Of a stretch of 64,000 bases of DNA, positions 32,505-44,306 are shown piece by piece. A model generated the notes under the pieces. The model was not told the DNA's origin. It saw only the letters and a program-made list of their open reading frames with translations, and did no database searches. Source of the stretch: Astragalus membranaceus (lineage: Eukaryota; Streptophyta; Magnoliopsida; Fabales; Fabaceae). The stretch covers positions 31,951,825-32,015,824 of the forward strand of contig CM076851.1 of assembly GCA_039519185.1 (NCBI GenBank). Reading direction: 5' to 3'. How positions within the stretch are numbered: position 1 is the stretch's first letter; every line of letters starts with the position of its first letter. A program made the position numbers and the translations under genes.

Positions 32505-34745
32505 TACGGTATCGGGGCACTTTGACCCTATCAAGTGGGGTTTGTTTTCAAATAAGAGAATAAGTTTGAGTTAACCAAATGTCGAAGCATTTCAGTACAT
32601 TGCGTGAAGTATTGAGTCAGGATCCACTCAATGTTTCATGCATGTTACTCAGAGTAACGACAATTGGTTGCCTCACATCATCATTTGCATACATCCTTGC
32701 ATTGCATAAAACAAAATTTTCAAAAAAAAGGCAAAAAGCAAAACTTTCAAAAAATCATCATAGTCTTTTCTTTTACCGGGCTACATGAGGTGATGTTCCC
32801 AAAATTTCAGTCACCAAACTCGAAAAATGTTTTCATCTTATTTTTCATATGCATGTCAAGTCGCATTATCACCGTCATTTTCATATAAAAACATCATTTG
32901 CATGACATAAAACAAAACTTGATAAAATTCATACATGCATTTTTCTCAATCTCATTTAGGTTTGTCAGGAGTGCATTCTCCGCACGTGTGCGTTTCCATT
33001 CACTAAGGCTTTTTCCCCTAATTTTCTCGAAAAATCCAAAAATCGTGTCTTAGTAGAAGCGCGTCTCATGCATTATTGTTGTCCTTTTTCACACATCGTG
33101 AAAAAAATAATACATTAACCTCTCATCTTGCATGCATTTCCATAAAAATCATGTCTTCCCACGCATTTTTTTTATTTTAAAAAAAAAAATCATTGTGAGT
33201 ATCATGCATTTCATTGCACAAAAAATGAAACACAAGAAAGCATCTCATTCATAATCATGAACAAAATCATCATCAAATTTATTCAAAATGTAGCATTCAC
33301 GCATCATTTCGTTAACCTCATCACTTTAGTTCAAATACATCATTCCTCCATACATGCATCTTTCAAAAAAAAGGAAGGGGCATTGGCATTGCATACCTTG
33401 TCTTGCCTCTAAAAAAAAATCATCATTTAGAAAAAAGCATCATTCCTGCATCTTTCATCATTCAAAAGAAAAAGGGGGCATCGGCATTTCATATCTTGTC
33501 TTGCCTCTATAAAAATCATTTTGAGAAGAAGCATCATTCTTGCATCATTCATCATCCAAAGATGCACTGGCATTTCATATTTCGTCTTGCATAAAAAGAA
33601 AGCATCAAAAAGAAAAAACTTTTAGAATAATCACACTTTTCAAGTGAATATGCTTTCATACATTTCATTTTCATCATGTATACATCATAATGTTTTCATC
33701 CATGCATTGCATACAACAAAAATGTTGTGATGAGAGACGAGATGTTCTTGCAAAGTAATCTTTCCTTTTTGGAAAAGTTTACCCTCACTCATTTGCAAAC
33801 TCAAGGTGTTCCAAGGCACTCAGTTTTTCACATCAATAGCTCATTTGAATTTCCTCCAAAAAAAAAAACATTACATCTCATCCATTCCATGATAAAAGAC
33901 TGAAACAGTTCATCAAAAAAGTTTTTATATCATGTTTTAACCAATGTTAACTCTCTGTGAAGCGTTCTTCTAGTAAGCATGCATGCCACGTGCAGTTTCT
34001 CTTGTTTGAGTCAGTCAATTTCCTTCATTTATCATCATTCCCCATCCAAGTCTAACCCCGCCCCGTCCACCCATAAAGCGCATATTCTCTCCCATCAGGG
34101 CATACTTGACTTTTTGGTTCATTCTCACTAACACTTTAAGTCCTCCATACTGGGGCAATTCTGTGGTCACTAATTTTCCTTGTCGGTATCATATTCCTTT
34201 AGTGCAAATCTTTCTAAAAAAATATATAATAAATAAAAAGATAAAATAAGCTCGCTAGGTTGAAAACCCGCAAAGGGCGGCCTAGGCAAAAAAGAGCGCC
34301 CGGTGGATTGAAAACTCGCAAAGAGCGGTCCAGGCAAAAATTAGGGCAAAAGAGCAAACACATGAAGATAGATAAATTATTGTCCTAAAGTTTACAGAAA
34401 TAAGCAATCAGGATTTGAAATTTGGCCATCTCTCCATACCTTCAAGAACCTAAAATCCCAGAAAGTCCATTTCCTACCCCTCTTAAGCCAAAGATTCAAA
34501 ATCACAAAAATACCCTTTGTTACCCATCTTAAGCCAAGAAAAGCCCAAGATATCCCCATCACTCTAGACGAGGGTTAATTCCACATCAAAAATGGTATAT
34601 CATTTTCACCCAAGTCAAAAGGAAAGGAAATTCACAAAAGGAGGGGAATAACAAAGTTCAGAGAGGAGAATCCCAAAACAAAGAACGGAAGACAAATGGA
34701 GTATAAATTAAGAGTCAATACATTTTGCCATGAAGCTTAAGAGCT

Positions 34746-35000
34746 CCCCTTCAAAAAGGCCCTCAAATTCAATGGGTTCAATCATTTCTCCTTCAAAAAA
34801 GGCCCTCAAATTCAATGGGTTCAATCATTTCTCCTTCAAAAAAGGCCCTCAAATTCAATGGGTTCAATTATTTCCCCTTCCAAAAAGCCCTCAATTCAAT
34901 GGGCTCGATCATTTCTCCTTTCAAAAAAGCCCTCAATTCATTGGGTTTAACCATCTCTTCTTTCATAAAGCCTTCAAACACCTCATTGGGTACAACCGTC
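34746..35000 (+). repeat. Tandem repeat, about six units of ~43 bp
   Basis: Units contain CCCTCAAATTCAATGGGTTC and TTTCTCCTTCAAAAA, becoming more diverged to the right. ORFs at 34730-35023 and 34815-35066 are simply read through this repeat in two frames. Confidence 0.85.
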
Positions 35001-38000
35001 CCCAAACACCTCATCAAACCTAGTAACTATTCCCTTCATAAACCATTGACCATCGGCCAACGCTGAATAAGACCCATCCTCCCATCAACCCCAAACACTC
35101 CGATAAGCCTAATCATCCCTTCTCCACAAAACATCACAATCCTGCAAAGTCCATTTCGATCAATGACCGGTTGCTTTCGTTTTCTCAAATTTTAATTTTA
35201 GGACAAATAAGTTTATCTGTTTACAATGTGTTTGCTCAAAAAGAAAAACAAACGGTCAGAAAAAAGAAAGCTGATCAAGAAAAATAAACCCTCAGAAAAA
35301 AGAGAACTGAGGAGACAAAAACAAACAGTCAGAAAAAAGAAAGCTGACTAAACAAAAAGGACTTGCACTCCCAAAAATGCATTCAAGTTGCCTTAAAACA
35401 AGGTTTAGTGATCACCCAGTGAGGCTTCTCTTCATTACCAAAGTCAATGCATTCACAGAGAACCAAAGATTTACACTGAGGACACCACTCAGATCTAAAA
35501 GTTGGGGCATTCTCTTCACCACCCATCCACCCTAGTCTTGGGAAAGCCTGTTCAGCGTCCATCCTATATCATTCATCCTTTCACCAGGTGTTATCCTTGA
35601 CGCCAAATCCCGCATATCTGCCCTTTCACTCCAATTGTCAATACCACCAAACAGGGGCAAGCCTTTCATTCATAGTCACCAAGTCTGGATTGGGGCAAAG
35701 TGCGCTCCCATTCCTTCACCTCATTCATTCCTGCGAAACCTCACCGGGGCAATCTCTCAACTCACTATCCTAAACAAGGCCTTGTCATTCTAATTGGGGC
35801 AGCTTTGTCCTTGTTATGACTGAGGCAACATCAAACTCTATGGGTTGAGACAAAATCTCTTTTGCTCCACCTTTCATTTCAAAAACCGAAGCATTCCCAA
35901 TTCATCATCTTCTACACCCCTAGTTGTTGTCACCACTAGACAGGGGCAAGCTATTCGCTCATCAAAGACCTGAATTGGGGCAATCTTGTATCTCTTGATC
36001 CCTCATAAGCTTCGGCAATAGCCATGTCTGTCATTCCTTCACTTGCCATAAATGTCCATGCCCTAAACCAATTCCAAGTTAACTAACTCATTCATTCACA
36101 TTCGCACTCCTATACATGCTTACTAGACAATGCTTCAAAAAGAGAGAACACAAGTTGTTTACGTGATATCTAAAATTCAGTCATCATGGAAAGAAAGAGA
36201 AAACAGGTCAGGTTGTTTGTAAATAAAAACCTTGAGAACACCGGAGTTTGAATCAAATTTAATTTTTTTCAACAGAATGGTCAATAATCATCTCAATTCC
36301 TTGCATCCAAAGTCTCGCATCTCATCATCACAAAATGTTTACCTCATGCACCTAGGCATTTCAATCTATTCATTATGGCATATGCATCGAAGCATTACAT
36401 TTGCATCTTCACATTTTGTGCATTCATCACATAGCAAAGAGAAAAACGTTCCACGTCAGTTGCACCATATTAATACTTGCATTTCATAGAGGAAAATAGT
36501 AAAGAAGAAAAAGCAGAAATCTTTTCATTGCATTGGCATCATATTAATGTTCGCACTTCATAAAAAAGGAAAGGAACAAAAATCATTGCATCAAACATCA
36601 GAGCATCGCATCATATTAATGCTTGCATTTCATAGAAGAAGCAAAAAAGAAACAAACAAAAGTTAGAACAGGAGCATTCCATTCATCGGAGCATCAATCA
36701 CCGCATACACCTGCATTCAAACATCAAAGCAAAAGCAGATACAAAAGAACAAAAGCATTCCATAATATTCAAGACATCAATCATGGCATATGTTTGCATT
36801 ACATGTGTCATTCATTGCATTGCTAAGCAAAATGCGGACGAACACAAGATGTTAATCCTCATGCCTAGTCCCAAGAATCAGCACTTCAAGTGTCAGTCTT
36901 CAATCTAATTCTCAAGTCAGTCATCCTGGATTTGTCAGTCTCAAAATCTCATTCCCAGTCGCTCCTTCAGTTCGGAGTTCAAATGCTCTTTCAGTTTAGA
37001 GTTCAGCCGCTCCTTCAGTTCGGAGTTCAAATGCCCTCGGGTCCCAAGTGGTTCATTGAAAGCACGCTAAGTGTTCAGTTACTGCTTTCCTTCTAGCAAA
37101 CCAAGCATTCATCATCATTGCATCAGACATCAAATCAATTTTCAAAATACAAAATCGCTTTCAATAAAACAAAAAAGAACCAAAGATTCATCATCCCATC
37201 AAATATCAAGGCAATACAGTTGCATCACATCAATACTTGCATCTCATAGAAGAAAAGAAAGCTAAAGCATCCCATGTCATTCATCATTTCATGTTATTCA
37301 AAATCACATTTCATAGAAAGAAGGCAAAGAAGAAAAAGTTTTCCATTGCATGTCATCTGCCATTTCATCAAAACACAAGAGCATTACATATCATCAAACA
37401 CCAAAACTTTGCATTCGCATACCCATGATTCTTAAAAGAGCAAACAAAAGAGAAGCCAAAAGAGAGAAAAGAGAAGAGCCAAGAGAGCAACAAAAAGAGA
37501 AGAAAAGAAAGAAAAAGAAATAAGAGAAGCTAGAGAAAGAGAAAAAGGCATATAGGAACAGGAGAAAATCATGCACTCATCGGACATAAACAAAAGAAAA
37601 AGAAAATCATGCATCACATACCGACAGGAGAAGAAAAGGAAAATCATTGCATTCATCAAGCATATAAGAACAGTAGAAAATCATGCATTCATCCGACATA
37701 GACAAAAGAAAAAAGAAACTCATTACATTTACATTCATCATAAGAAAAAAGAAAACAGCAATCATGGCATTTGCATTGCATGCATTTGTTCATTTTCAGC
37801 TGCAGGTACAAAGAGAGGATGAGCACTTCGGTGTTAGCCCTCGCCTCCAGATTCCAGAAAATGCTCCCCCAAGTTGAGAGTTCAGAAAAGAAAAAGAAAA
37901 GAGAGAAACAAAAAAGAAAAGAAAAAAAAAGAGAGAAATAGAAAAGAAAGAAAGAAAAAAAAGAGAGCGCTCAAGCGCGCATTGCGAATTGGAGCCCAGA

Positions 38001-38275
38001 GAGATCATCGCTCCCTTCTGCCCAGGTCTCACATCGTGTACGAGCAACGCGATGGACCGCAGCCCCATGTGAGGTTCAACGGAATAGTTGTATCAGCCTA
38101 AGATACAGTGGACGCCGTGCATTGATCTGTATATCAGTTCCGGAGCTGATAACGATCCCCCCGGTCGCTCGAAAGGCCAACAAGAAGCGTGCTCCTCAAA
38201 GCCACGTGCAAACTCGGATTCATCAAGAGTTCGTTTAAAGATTACAAGTTTTAGGCAGCCTGGGCAATTTACCGC

Positions 38276-38430
38276 TTTCTGCACGCCAAGTGCCCATTTA
38301 ACTTTTCTGTCTGCACGCCAAGTGCTTATTTTTACATTTCTGTCTGCACGCCAAGTGCCCGTTCTACTTTTCTGTCTGCACGCAAGTGCCCATTTTACCT
38401 TTTCTGTCTGCACGTCAGTGTTCATTTACT
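38276..38430 (+). repeat. Tandem repeat, about five units of ~36 bp, near the 3' LTR
   Basis: Units contain TCTGCACGCCAAGTGCCCAT followed by a T-rich stretch (TTAACTTTTCTG and variants; CTGCACGTCAGTGTTCATTT last). It ends about 165 bases before the 3' LTR. Confidence 0.9.
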
Positions 38431-38596
38431 GTTTTCACATCGACACGAAATTGTCCATCTTTCCAAAAAAAAAATTCGGGTTTCTCCAAATGGACAAAAT
38501 TGGCATAATTTCTGAATTCTTTATTTCTATTTTACCTTCGAAATATGTCTCGCGCAATTCATATTTCTTGGTAAAATCCAAATAAAGAGGGGCAGC

Positions 38597-39669
38597 TGTC
38601 ATACCCTAATTTTGTCCGGTTAATTTAAAGTTTATTAGAAGAAAAAAATCAAAATATTGTTTGTTGTGCATTTTGAGGCTTTAATCATTAACGCGTGTCA
38701 TTTAGTGCTCGTTAGCGATTTTGCGTCATTTCTTATTATTAGTAGAACTTGTTTGTTTTTTTTATTGCAACAAAAAGAAATAAAAAAAATCTTTTTTAGT
38801 ATTTAGTTTTAACTATTATTTTTGCTTCAAAAATATAAAATTACAATATATAAAAAAAATAGAAATAAATAAATAAAAACTAATTGTCATTGGATGCCTC
38901 GGTTACGAGTTGGAGTTTAAGGCCAATTTGCTTTCTACACTTCTCCCATTTTTGGCCAAAGAAGCACTAGTTTTACAAGCAAGCTGGGCAGCAAAGACAC
39001 TGTTACAAGCAACAGGCCTCCTTCACGCCACTACCACTATTTCATGCCACCATCAGTTCATCATGCCACCCAGCAGTGCTCAATACAAACTGGTTTCTCT
39101 ACTTCCCTCCGATAGCTTTAAACCCATCATATCTTTTGCATCCTTGGACAACTGCATACGACAACAAAAACCAAGCAAACACACCAAGGCTCTCTATAAA
39201 AGAAGGGGGCGGAAACAATAAGGGGGGTGGTGGACTGAAAACAGGAAACAGTAAAGGGGGGAGAGATACAAGTTTCAGAATATAAAAAATGGAGGGGGGA
39301 ACAATTCTGGAAAAAGGGGGGGGGGGAACGAAAATTAAGAAAGAAAAGAGAACACAATGTAGAAAAAAAAGAGAGAAACAGAGAGAATGGAATGGGAGAT
39401 GAGAGCACAAAGATACAAAAAACAGAAACAAAAAAAAGAGATAAGAAAAGAGGAGAGAGTACCTCTCATAACCACTACAACCACCACTCTCACCACCAAA
39501 ACTTATCCCACACAACAACATAACAATCACTAAACAACCACAACACCATTATCACCATCATAGAGAACCACCATAATCAACACCTTGTAAGACCACCACC
39601 GCCGCAGTCTCCGGCGAGGAACACCACCACCACCGTCGGAGGCACCCTCCTCCTCTTTCTCACTTTCGG

Positions 39670-39703
<34 letters not shown>

Positions 39704-42700
39704 GCGTTTTCTTCCTTTCTCTCTCTGCTGTGGAAAACTTTCTCTCTCTTCTTTCCATTTTTTCTGGTGCGGCGCTTTGAGATGGGAGTGTGAGATTAGG
39801 GTCCTGAAATGATTGTGGTTTCTTTTATTTGTTTCAATATTTTGTTTTTGCATCAGTTTTATTTTTACACCCCTTATTTTAATGAGATCGCCTCCCTCTT
39901 TTTATGTTTGTTCTTCTGTTTCATTTTTAGTGACTGCTATTCGCACCACTGTTTCTAATCATACAACCCCTCTGTTTGTTTTTGTTTAATATTTCGGATG
40001 TATACCCGCACCTCCCTGCTTACTATCTCGCACCCTCCTCCTTCATCCATTTTTGATTTTTTTTTCTTCACCCAAACACCATCAAATCCTCCATTTCTTT
40101 GGTTCCTACACTAGATCATCTTCTACCATTCTATTCTCTTCGAGGTTCCATCATCAAATCTCCAAGGTCTAGCTATTTTGGAAGTTCAAGAGTAGATCCA
40201 AGTTTGTTCTTGAGCTCATTTCATATCTTTCTTCATTTCTTTGTGAGATTTTGAGGTAAGCCTTGAATCTTTGCATCATCTTTAAATTTCTTGCATAAAC
40301 TCTCTTCTCCTCATCTCAACTCCTTCATATTGTTGTTGTTGCTTTGAGGAGTCATCTCAAACACTTTGACAAGCACTTAGGGAGGCTTGAGTGTTTGAGG
40401 TGGCTCCCTGGCTTTGAAAGAGTTGTTCTTGTGTTTTCTCATATTTCCTTGCATATTCACTCTTGTTTGCATAATCTTTTGGTCAAATAAAACTCATTTT
40501 CCATGCCTATTAGCTTCGGCCAAGAAGGGGAAATTAGGGTTCTTATGTGTTCTTGCTTATTTCATGAGTTGTAATTGAATGATTGCTTGAAAGTTGTCAT
40601 TTGATTGTGTTTGAGTAAATGCAAGCCGTGTGATTGTGTTGTTCATTTTTTACCATTTTACTTTACCACTTCATTAACTATTTACCAAAAACATAAAAAG
40701 ATTTTACCATTTTACTTTTACCTCTTCATTAAGTTTTTACCAAGAGTTTTTACCATTTCATAAAACATAAAAACATTTCTACATTCATGCATCAAAACAT
40801 TTTTTTTACCTCATTCATTAAAACATTTTCATCTCATCTCATAAAACATTTTTACCTTCATTCAAAACATTTTACCATCTTGCATTCATGAGTTTTTACC
40901 CTATTGCATTAATAAGCTTTATGCGCATACTTCAATAAAAACTAGGGTTTGGATTTGATCCTAATTGCTTGCCTTAAGAATTAGATTGATGATTGGCCAG
41001 AGGATTCACACTTGTGCACTTGTGCACACTAATTTAAGTGTTGAGGATTCACCAAAGTGATTCAACATGCTTTGGTGTTCTGATTGTTAAGATGACTTGC
41101 TTGTTTAGGGTTTGCCAATGATCATGCTTGAGGCTACTCTTTTAAATTAATTTGTGCCTATCACTTCCTTGTCTACTCTCATGTGGAATCATTAATACTT
41201 AGATAGGCTCATTCCTTACATTGCATCTTCCACTAAATGCTCATTTAGATTCCCTTGCGTTTTGTAGAAATATCTGAGTATGGTTCTCGCCTAGCATTTT
41301 CCACTAGATGTGCATTTAGGTCCAATCTTGCCTACTCTTATATTTTTGCTTAATGCCCAATTCAAGTTCCTTCTTTGCCTGTTTATGTGTTGTGGTCTAA
41401 CATGTGTAGTCTAGGCTAATATTTGCTCAAGAATTCAAGTGAGATTGTTGCTTGCCTAAGGATTTGATTTGCATTCATTACTTTCTTTCCTAAATAGTTT
41501 AGCATGAAAATGGCGACTAGTGATAATCACCCATAACCTTTGTTAGTTTGGTTGTCCTAAGAGCCTAAATTTCAAAAACAAAAAAGATGTTTTCATATGC
41601 ATAAGCTACTAGTGATAATCACTCATAACCCTTGTTAGTTTGATTATCATGAATGCTTTCAATTTCAAAAGATATTTTCCTAAGCATCAAAAGTCAAGGC
41701 AAGTTTTAAAAATGATCACCCATAACCTTTGTTAGTTTGATCATTATGAACGCCCTTCACTTTTCAAAACCAAAGCAAAAAGACTTCCATTTTCAAGGCT
41801 CGTTAGAACTACGTCGCTTTGATTCCCATTTGGGATACGTAGGAGCGAGTCACATTCTCGTCAAGCGCAATCATAAAAAGTTTAGCATTTGCATAACAAA
41901 AAGAAATGAGTTATTTTCATAACAAAAAAGAATAACTTTTGCAAACCAAGATCATTTTCAGAACGAAGACCTTTTCCTTTCTAAAAACATTTTCAACCCA
42001 TCGTCGCTAGTGGCTAATCAGAACCTTTGTTCGTCTAGCCATTGGTGGCGATGTCTTTTTCCCAAAAGAACAACAAGCGATGATCACCCATAACTGTTGT
42101 TAGTTTGATCATTCGTGCCAATCAATCTCTTTCGAAAACCCATTTCTAAAGAACAAATAAAAACGAGTTGCTACTAATAGTCAATCAGAGCCTTTGTTCG
42201 TCTGACTGGCGGTAGTGAATCTCATTTTCAAGAGTACTTAGCGGTGATTACCCATAACTTTGGTTAGTTTAATCATTCACTAAATGCTCGTCCTATTTCG
42301 AAAACTCACTAAAAAGATAAAAGACAAAAACCCTTTTTCAGGACAAAGAAGAACTACGTAGCTTTGAGTTCTCCATCGCACCGGGAGATACGTAGGAGCG
42401 AGCCATGTCCCGTCAAGCGTTCTTTTCTAAAAACCCAATTTTCCCCCTTTTTTCCTAATAAATAAAGATTTTCACTAAGACTTTTTTCAGTAAGAAGTAG
42501 AGAGGCAAAATTAAGTATTTTCAAGTCAACACACTAAAACCACACATTTAATTAAAGGTTCCCTCTCAGTAGAGAGGACGTGTGGGGTGCTAACACATTC
42601 CCCGCGCGTAACCGACCCCCGAACCCTATTCTCTAGTTTCGCAAGACCAATCGCTTTCCAAAAAAGGTTTTCCTAATATTTTCCTTAATAAATATTGGTG

Positions 42701-42772
42701 GTGGCTTCATTGTCTTAGGAAAAGTTGTAAACGAGGAAAGCTCTCCCTCGGGGACTTTTTCGGGCGCAACAA
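38597..42772 (+). repeat. 3' LTR of the LARD-like element
   Basis: Length 4176 bp, with the same ends as the 5' LTR. It follows the purine tract AAGAGGGGCAGC. Scattered differences from the 5' LTR are visible (for example CATT/CCTT in the CCT-CACGCC stretch near 39021, CTCTGACAGC/CTCCGATAGC near 39108). TATAAAAG is at about 39196. Confidence 0.93.
41521..42283 (+). other. Array of seven hairpins with a conserved 19-nt loop (3' LTR copy)
   Basis: The same seven hairpins as in the 5' LTR, from 41521-41557 to 42238-42283. Differences are compatible with pairing: in the seventh hairpin the left arm reads TTAGCGGTGATTA where the 5' copy has TTAGCGGTGGTTA, changing a G-U into an A-U pair; its loop is CCCATAACTTTGGTTAGTT. 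Confidence 0.85.
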
Positions 42773-44306
42773 CGGGTAGGATGAGAGAGGGAGGCGGTGA
42801 CGGCGAACAAGAGAGGGGAGTCGAGGTCACGACGGCGCAAGGGAGAAGAGGGCGAAATCGAAGCTAGGGGGAGAGGGATCAAGCGGCGTAAGGAGAGAGA
42901 GAGAAGAATTTTAGGTTTTGCAAATTTGGGGGTGGGGGCGCCGTGGAAGGAAAAAGATCAGATTAGGGTTTCTTTTTAGGTTTCCCTTTTATAGTAAGCG
43001 CAGGGGCACTTTCGTCATTCCACGTTTTTTTTAATTTTTTCAGATTCCTATTAACACCCCCCATTTTACTCAGTTCGCCCCCCCTTTTGAAGCCCATGAT
43101 TTCGTTTTTTTGAAGCGTAGCCCAGCTTACAAAAACAAGCTGGGCTCACTGTTCGCACCCCCCATTTTAATAATACAGCCCTCCTTTTATTTGCACCCCC
43201 CATTTTACTATTTCACCCCCTGTCTCTCTTTCTAAATTTTATTTCTTTTCCCCTAAGCAAACTTGTTTTTTTCACAAACCTTTTTCCCAAATAACAGATT
43301 TCCTTTTCCCTAAACAAGAAACAATCCAATTGCGAAAACCCTTCAAAAATCAAACTTTGTTAATAATCTTGCGAAGCCTTTGCTTGCATGATTATTAACA
43401 ATGGAGTGCTAATGGTGGTCACTTAGAGCCTTTGCTCAATTGATCATCATGAAAGCTCAATTTTCGCAATTAAACAAGACAAAAAAAAACAAAAACCTTT
43501 TCCTTTCTAAAATCATTTTCAACCCATCGTCGCTAATGGTTAATCAGAACCTTTGTTCGTCTAGCCATTGGTGGCGATGTCTTTTTCCCCAAAGAACAAC
43601 AAGCGATGATCACTCATAACCTTTGTTAGTTTGATCATTCGTGCCAATCAATCTCTTTCGAAAACCACTTTCAAAAAGGCAAATAAAAATGGGTTGCTAC
43701 TAATAGTCAATCAGAACCTTTGTTCGTCTGACTGGTGGTAGTGACCCTCATTTTCAAGAGTACTTAGCAGTGATTACCCATAACCTTGGTTAGTTTAATC
43801 ATTCACTAAATGCTCGTCCTATTTCGAAAACGCTAAAAAGATAAAAGACAAAAACCTTTTTTCAGGATAAAGAAGAACTACGTAGCTTTGAGTTCTCCAT
43901 CGCACCGGGAGATACGTAGGAGCGGGCCATGTCCCGTCAAGCGTTTTTTTTTTCTAAAAATCCATTCTTCCCCCTTTTCTTTTTCATAATAAATAAAGAT
44001 TTTCGTTAAGAATTTTTCAATAAGAAGTAGAGAGGCAAAATTAAGTATTTTCAAGTCAACACACTAAAACCACACATTTAATTAAAGGCTCCCTCTCAGT
44101 AGAGAGGACGTGTGGGGTGCTAACACCTTCCCTGTGCGTAACCGACCCCCGAACCCTATTCTCTAGTTTCGCAAGACCAATCGCTTTCCAAAAAAGGTTT
44201 TCCTAATATTTTCCTTAATAAATATTGGTGGCGGCTTCATTGTCTTAGGAAAAGTTGTGAACGAGGAAGGTTCTCCCTCGGGGACTTTTTCGGGCGCAAC
44301 AAAGAC
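42773..44306 (+). mobile_element. Solo LTR of a Tat/Ogre-like lineage, right part (42778-44301), with duplications at both borders
   Basis: ACGGG at 42773-42777 is the duplication made by the nested element; the solo LTR resumes at 42778 and ends TTTTTCGGGCGCAACA at 44301, followed by AAGAC (44302-44306). Its last 0.8 kb is clearly related to the last 0.8 kb of the LARD LTRs, with substitutions throughout, marking a related but distinct subfamily. Confidence 0.88.
43411..43809 (+). other. Array of five 19-nt-loop hairpins in the solo LTR
   Basis: Five hairpins from 43412 to 43809 again have 19-nt loops: CTTAGAGCCTTTGCTCAAT, ATCAGAACCTTTGTTCGTC (twice), CTCATAACCTTTGTTAGTT and CCCATAACCTTGGTTAGTT. 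The 17-bp stem (left ATCGTCGCTAATGGTTA) differs from its LARD counterpart (left ATCGTCGCTAGTGGCTA) at two positions, and both changes keep pairing with the unchanged right arm (one G-U becomes A-U, one C-G becomes U-G). Confidence 0.85.

Larger units (their letters stand above)
31046..38596 (+). other. Interior of the LARD-like element (non-coding)
   Basis: The PBS is at 31048-31064. A leader follows with the block GACCTTTGTGAGGGTGTGAA (31697 on), shared with the leader of the autonomous-type element at 657-697. From about 31790 to 37800 the DNA is dominated by A/T/C-rich sequence with frequent TGCAT/GCATC/CATTGCAT words. No ORF longer than about 165 codons exists, and none shows a protein domain or matches gag-pol. 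Repeats and hairpins inside are listed separately. Confidence 0.85.
26869..42772 (+). mobile_element. Large non-autonomous LTR retrotransposon (LARD-like, Tat/Ogre lineage), complete
   Basis: The element is 15,904 bp, flanked by ACGGG at 26864-26868 and ACGGG at 42773-42777. It has two LTRs of 4177 and 4176 bp, a PBS (TGGCGACTCCACTGGGG, 31048-31064) and a polypurine tract (AAGAGGGGCAGC, about 38585-38596). The 7.5-kb interior encodes no gag, protease, RT or integrase. The LTRs differ by only scattered substitutions and a few length changes by eye, so insertion was fairly recent. It must depend on proteins from an autonomous relative; the partial element at 1-3850 shares LTR terminus, PBS type and a leader block. 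Confidence 0.93.

Noticed and set aside
34730..35066. 97- and 83-codon ORFs
   Set aside because: Read-through of a 43-bp tandem repeat in two frames.
31790..37800. Frequent TGCAT words as a possible regulatory (RY-like) array
   Set aside because: The words are irregularly spaced in generally A/T/C-rich sequence; composition bias explains them well enough without evidence of phasing.
38088..38585. 165-codon ORF before the 3' LTR
   Set aside because: Mostly translation of the TCTGCACGCC tandem array; no recognisable domain.
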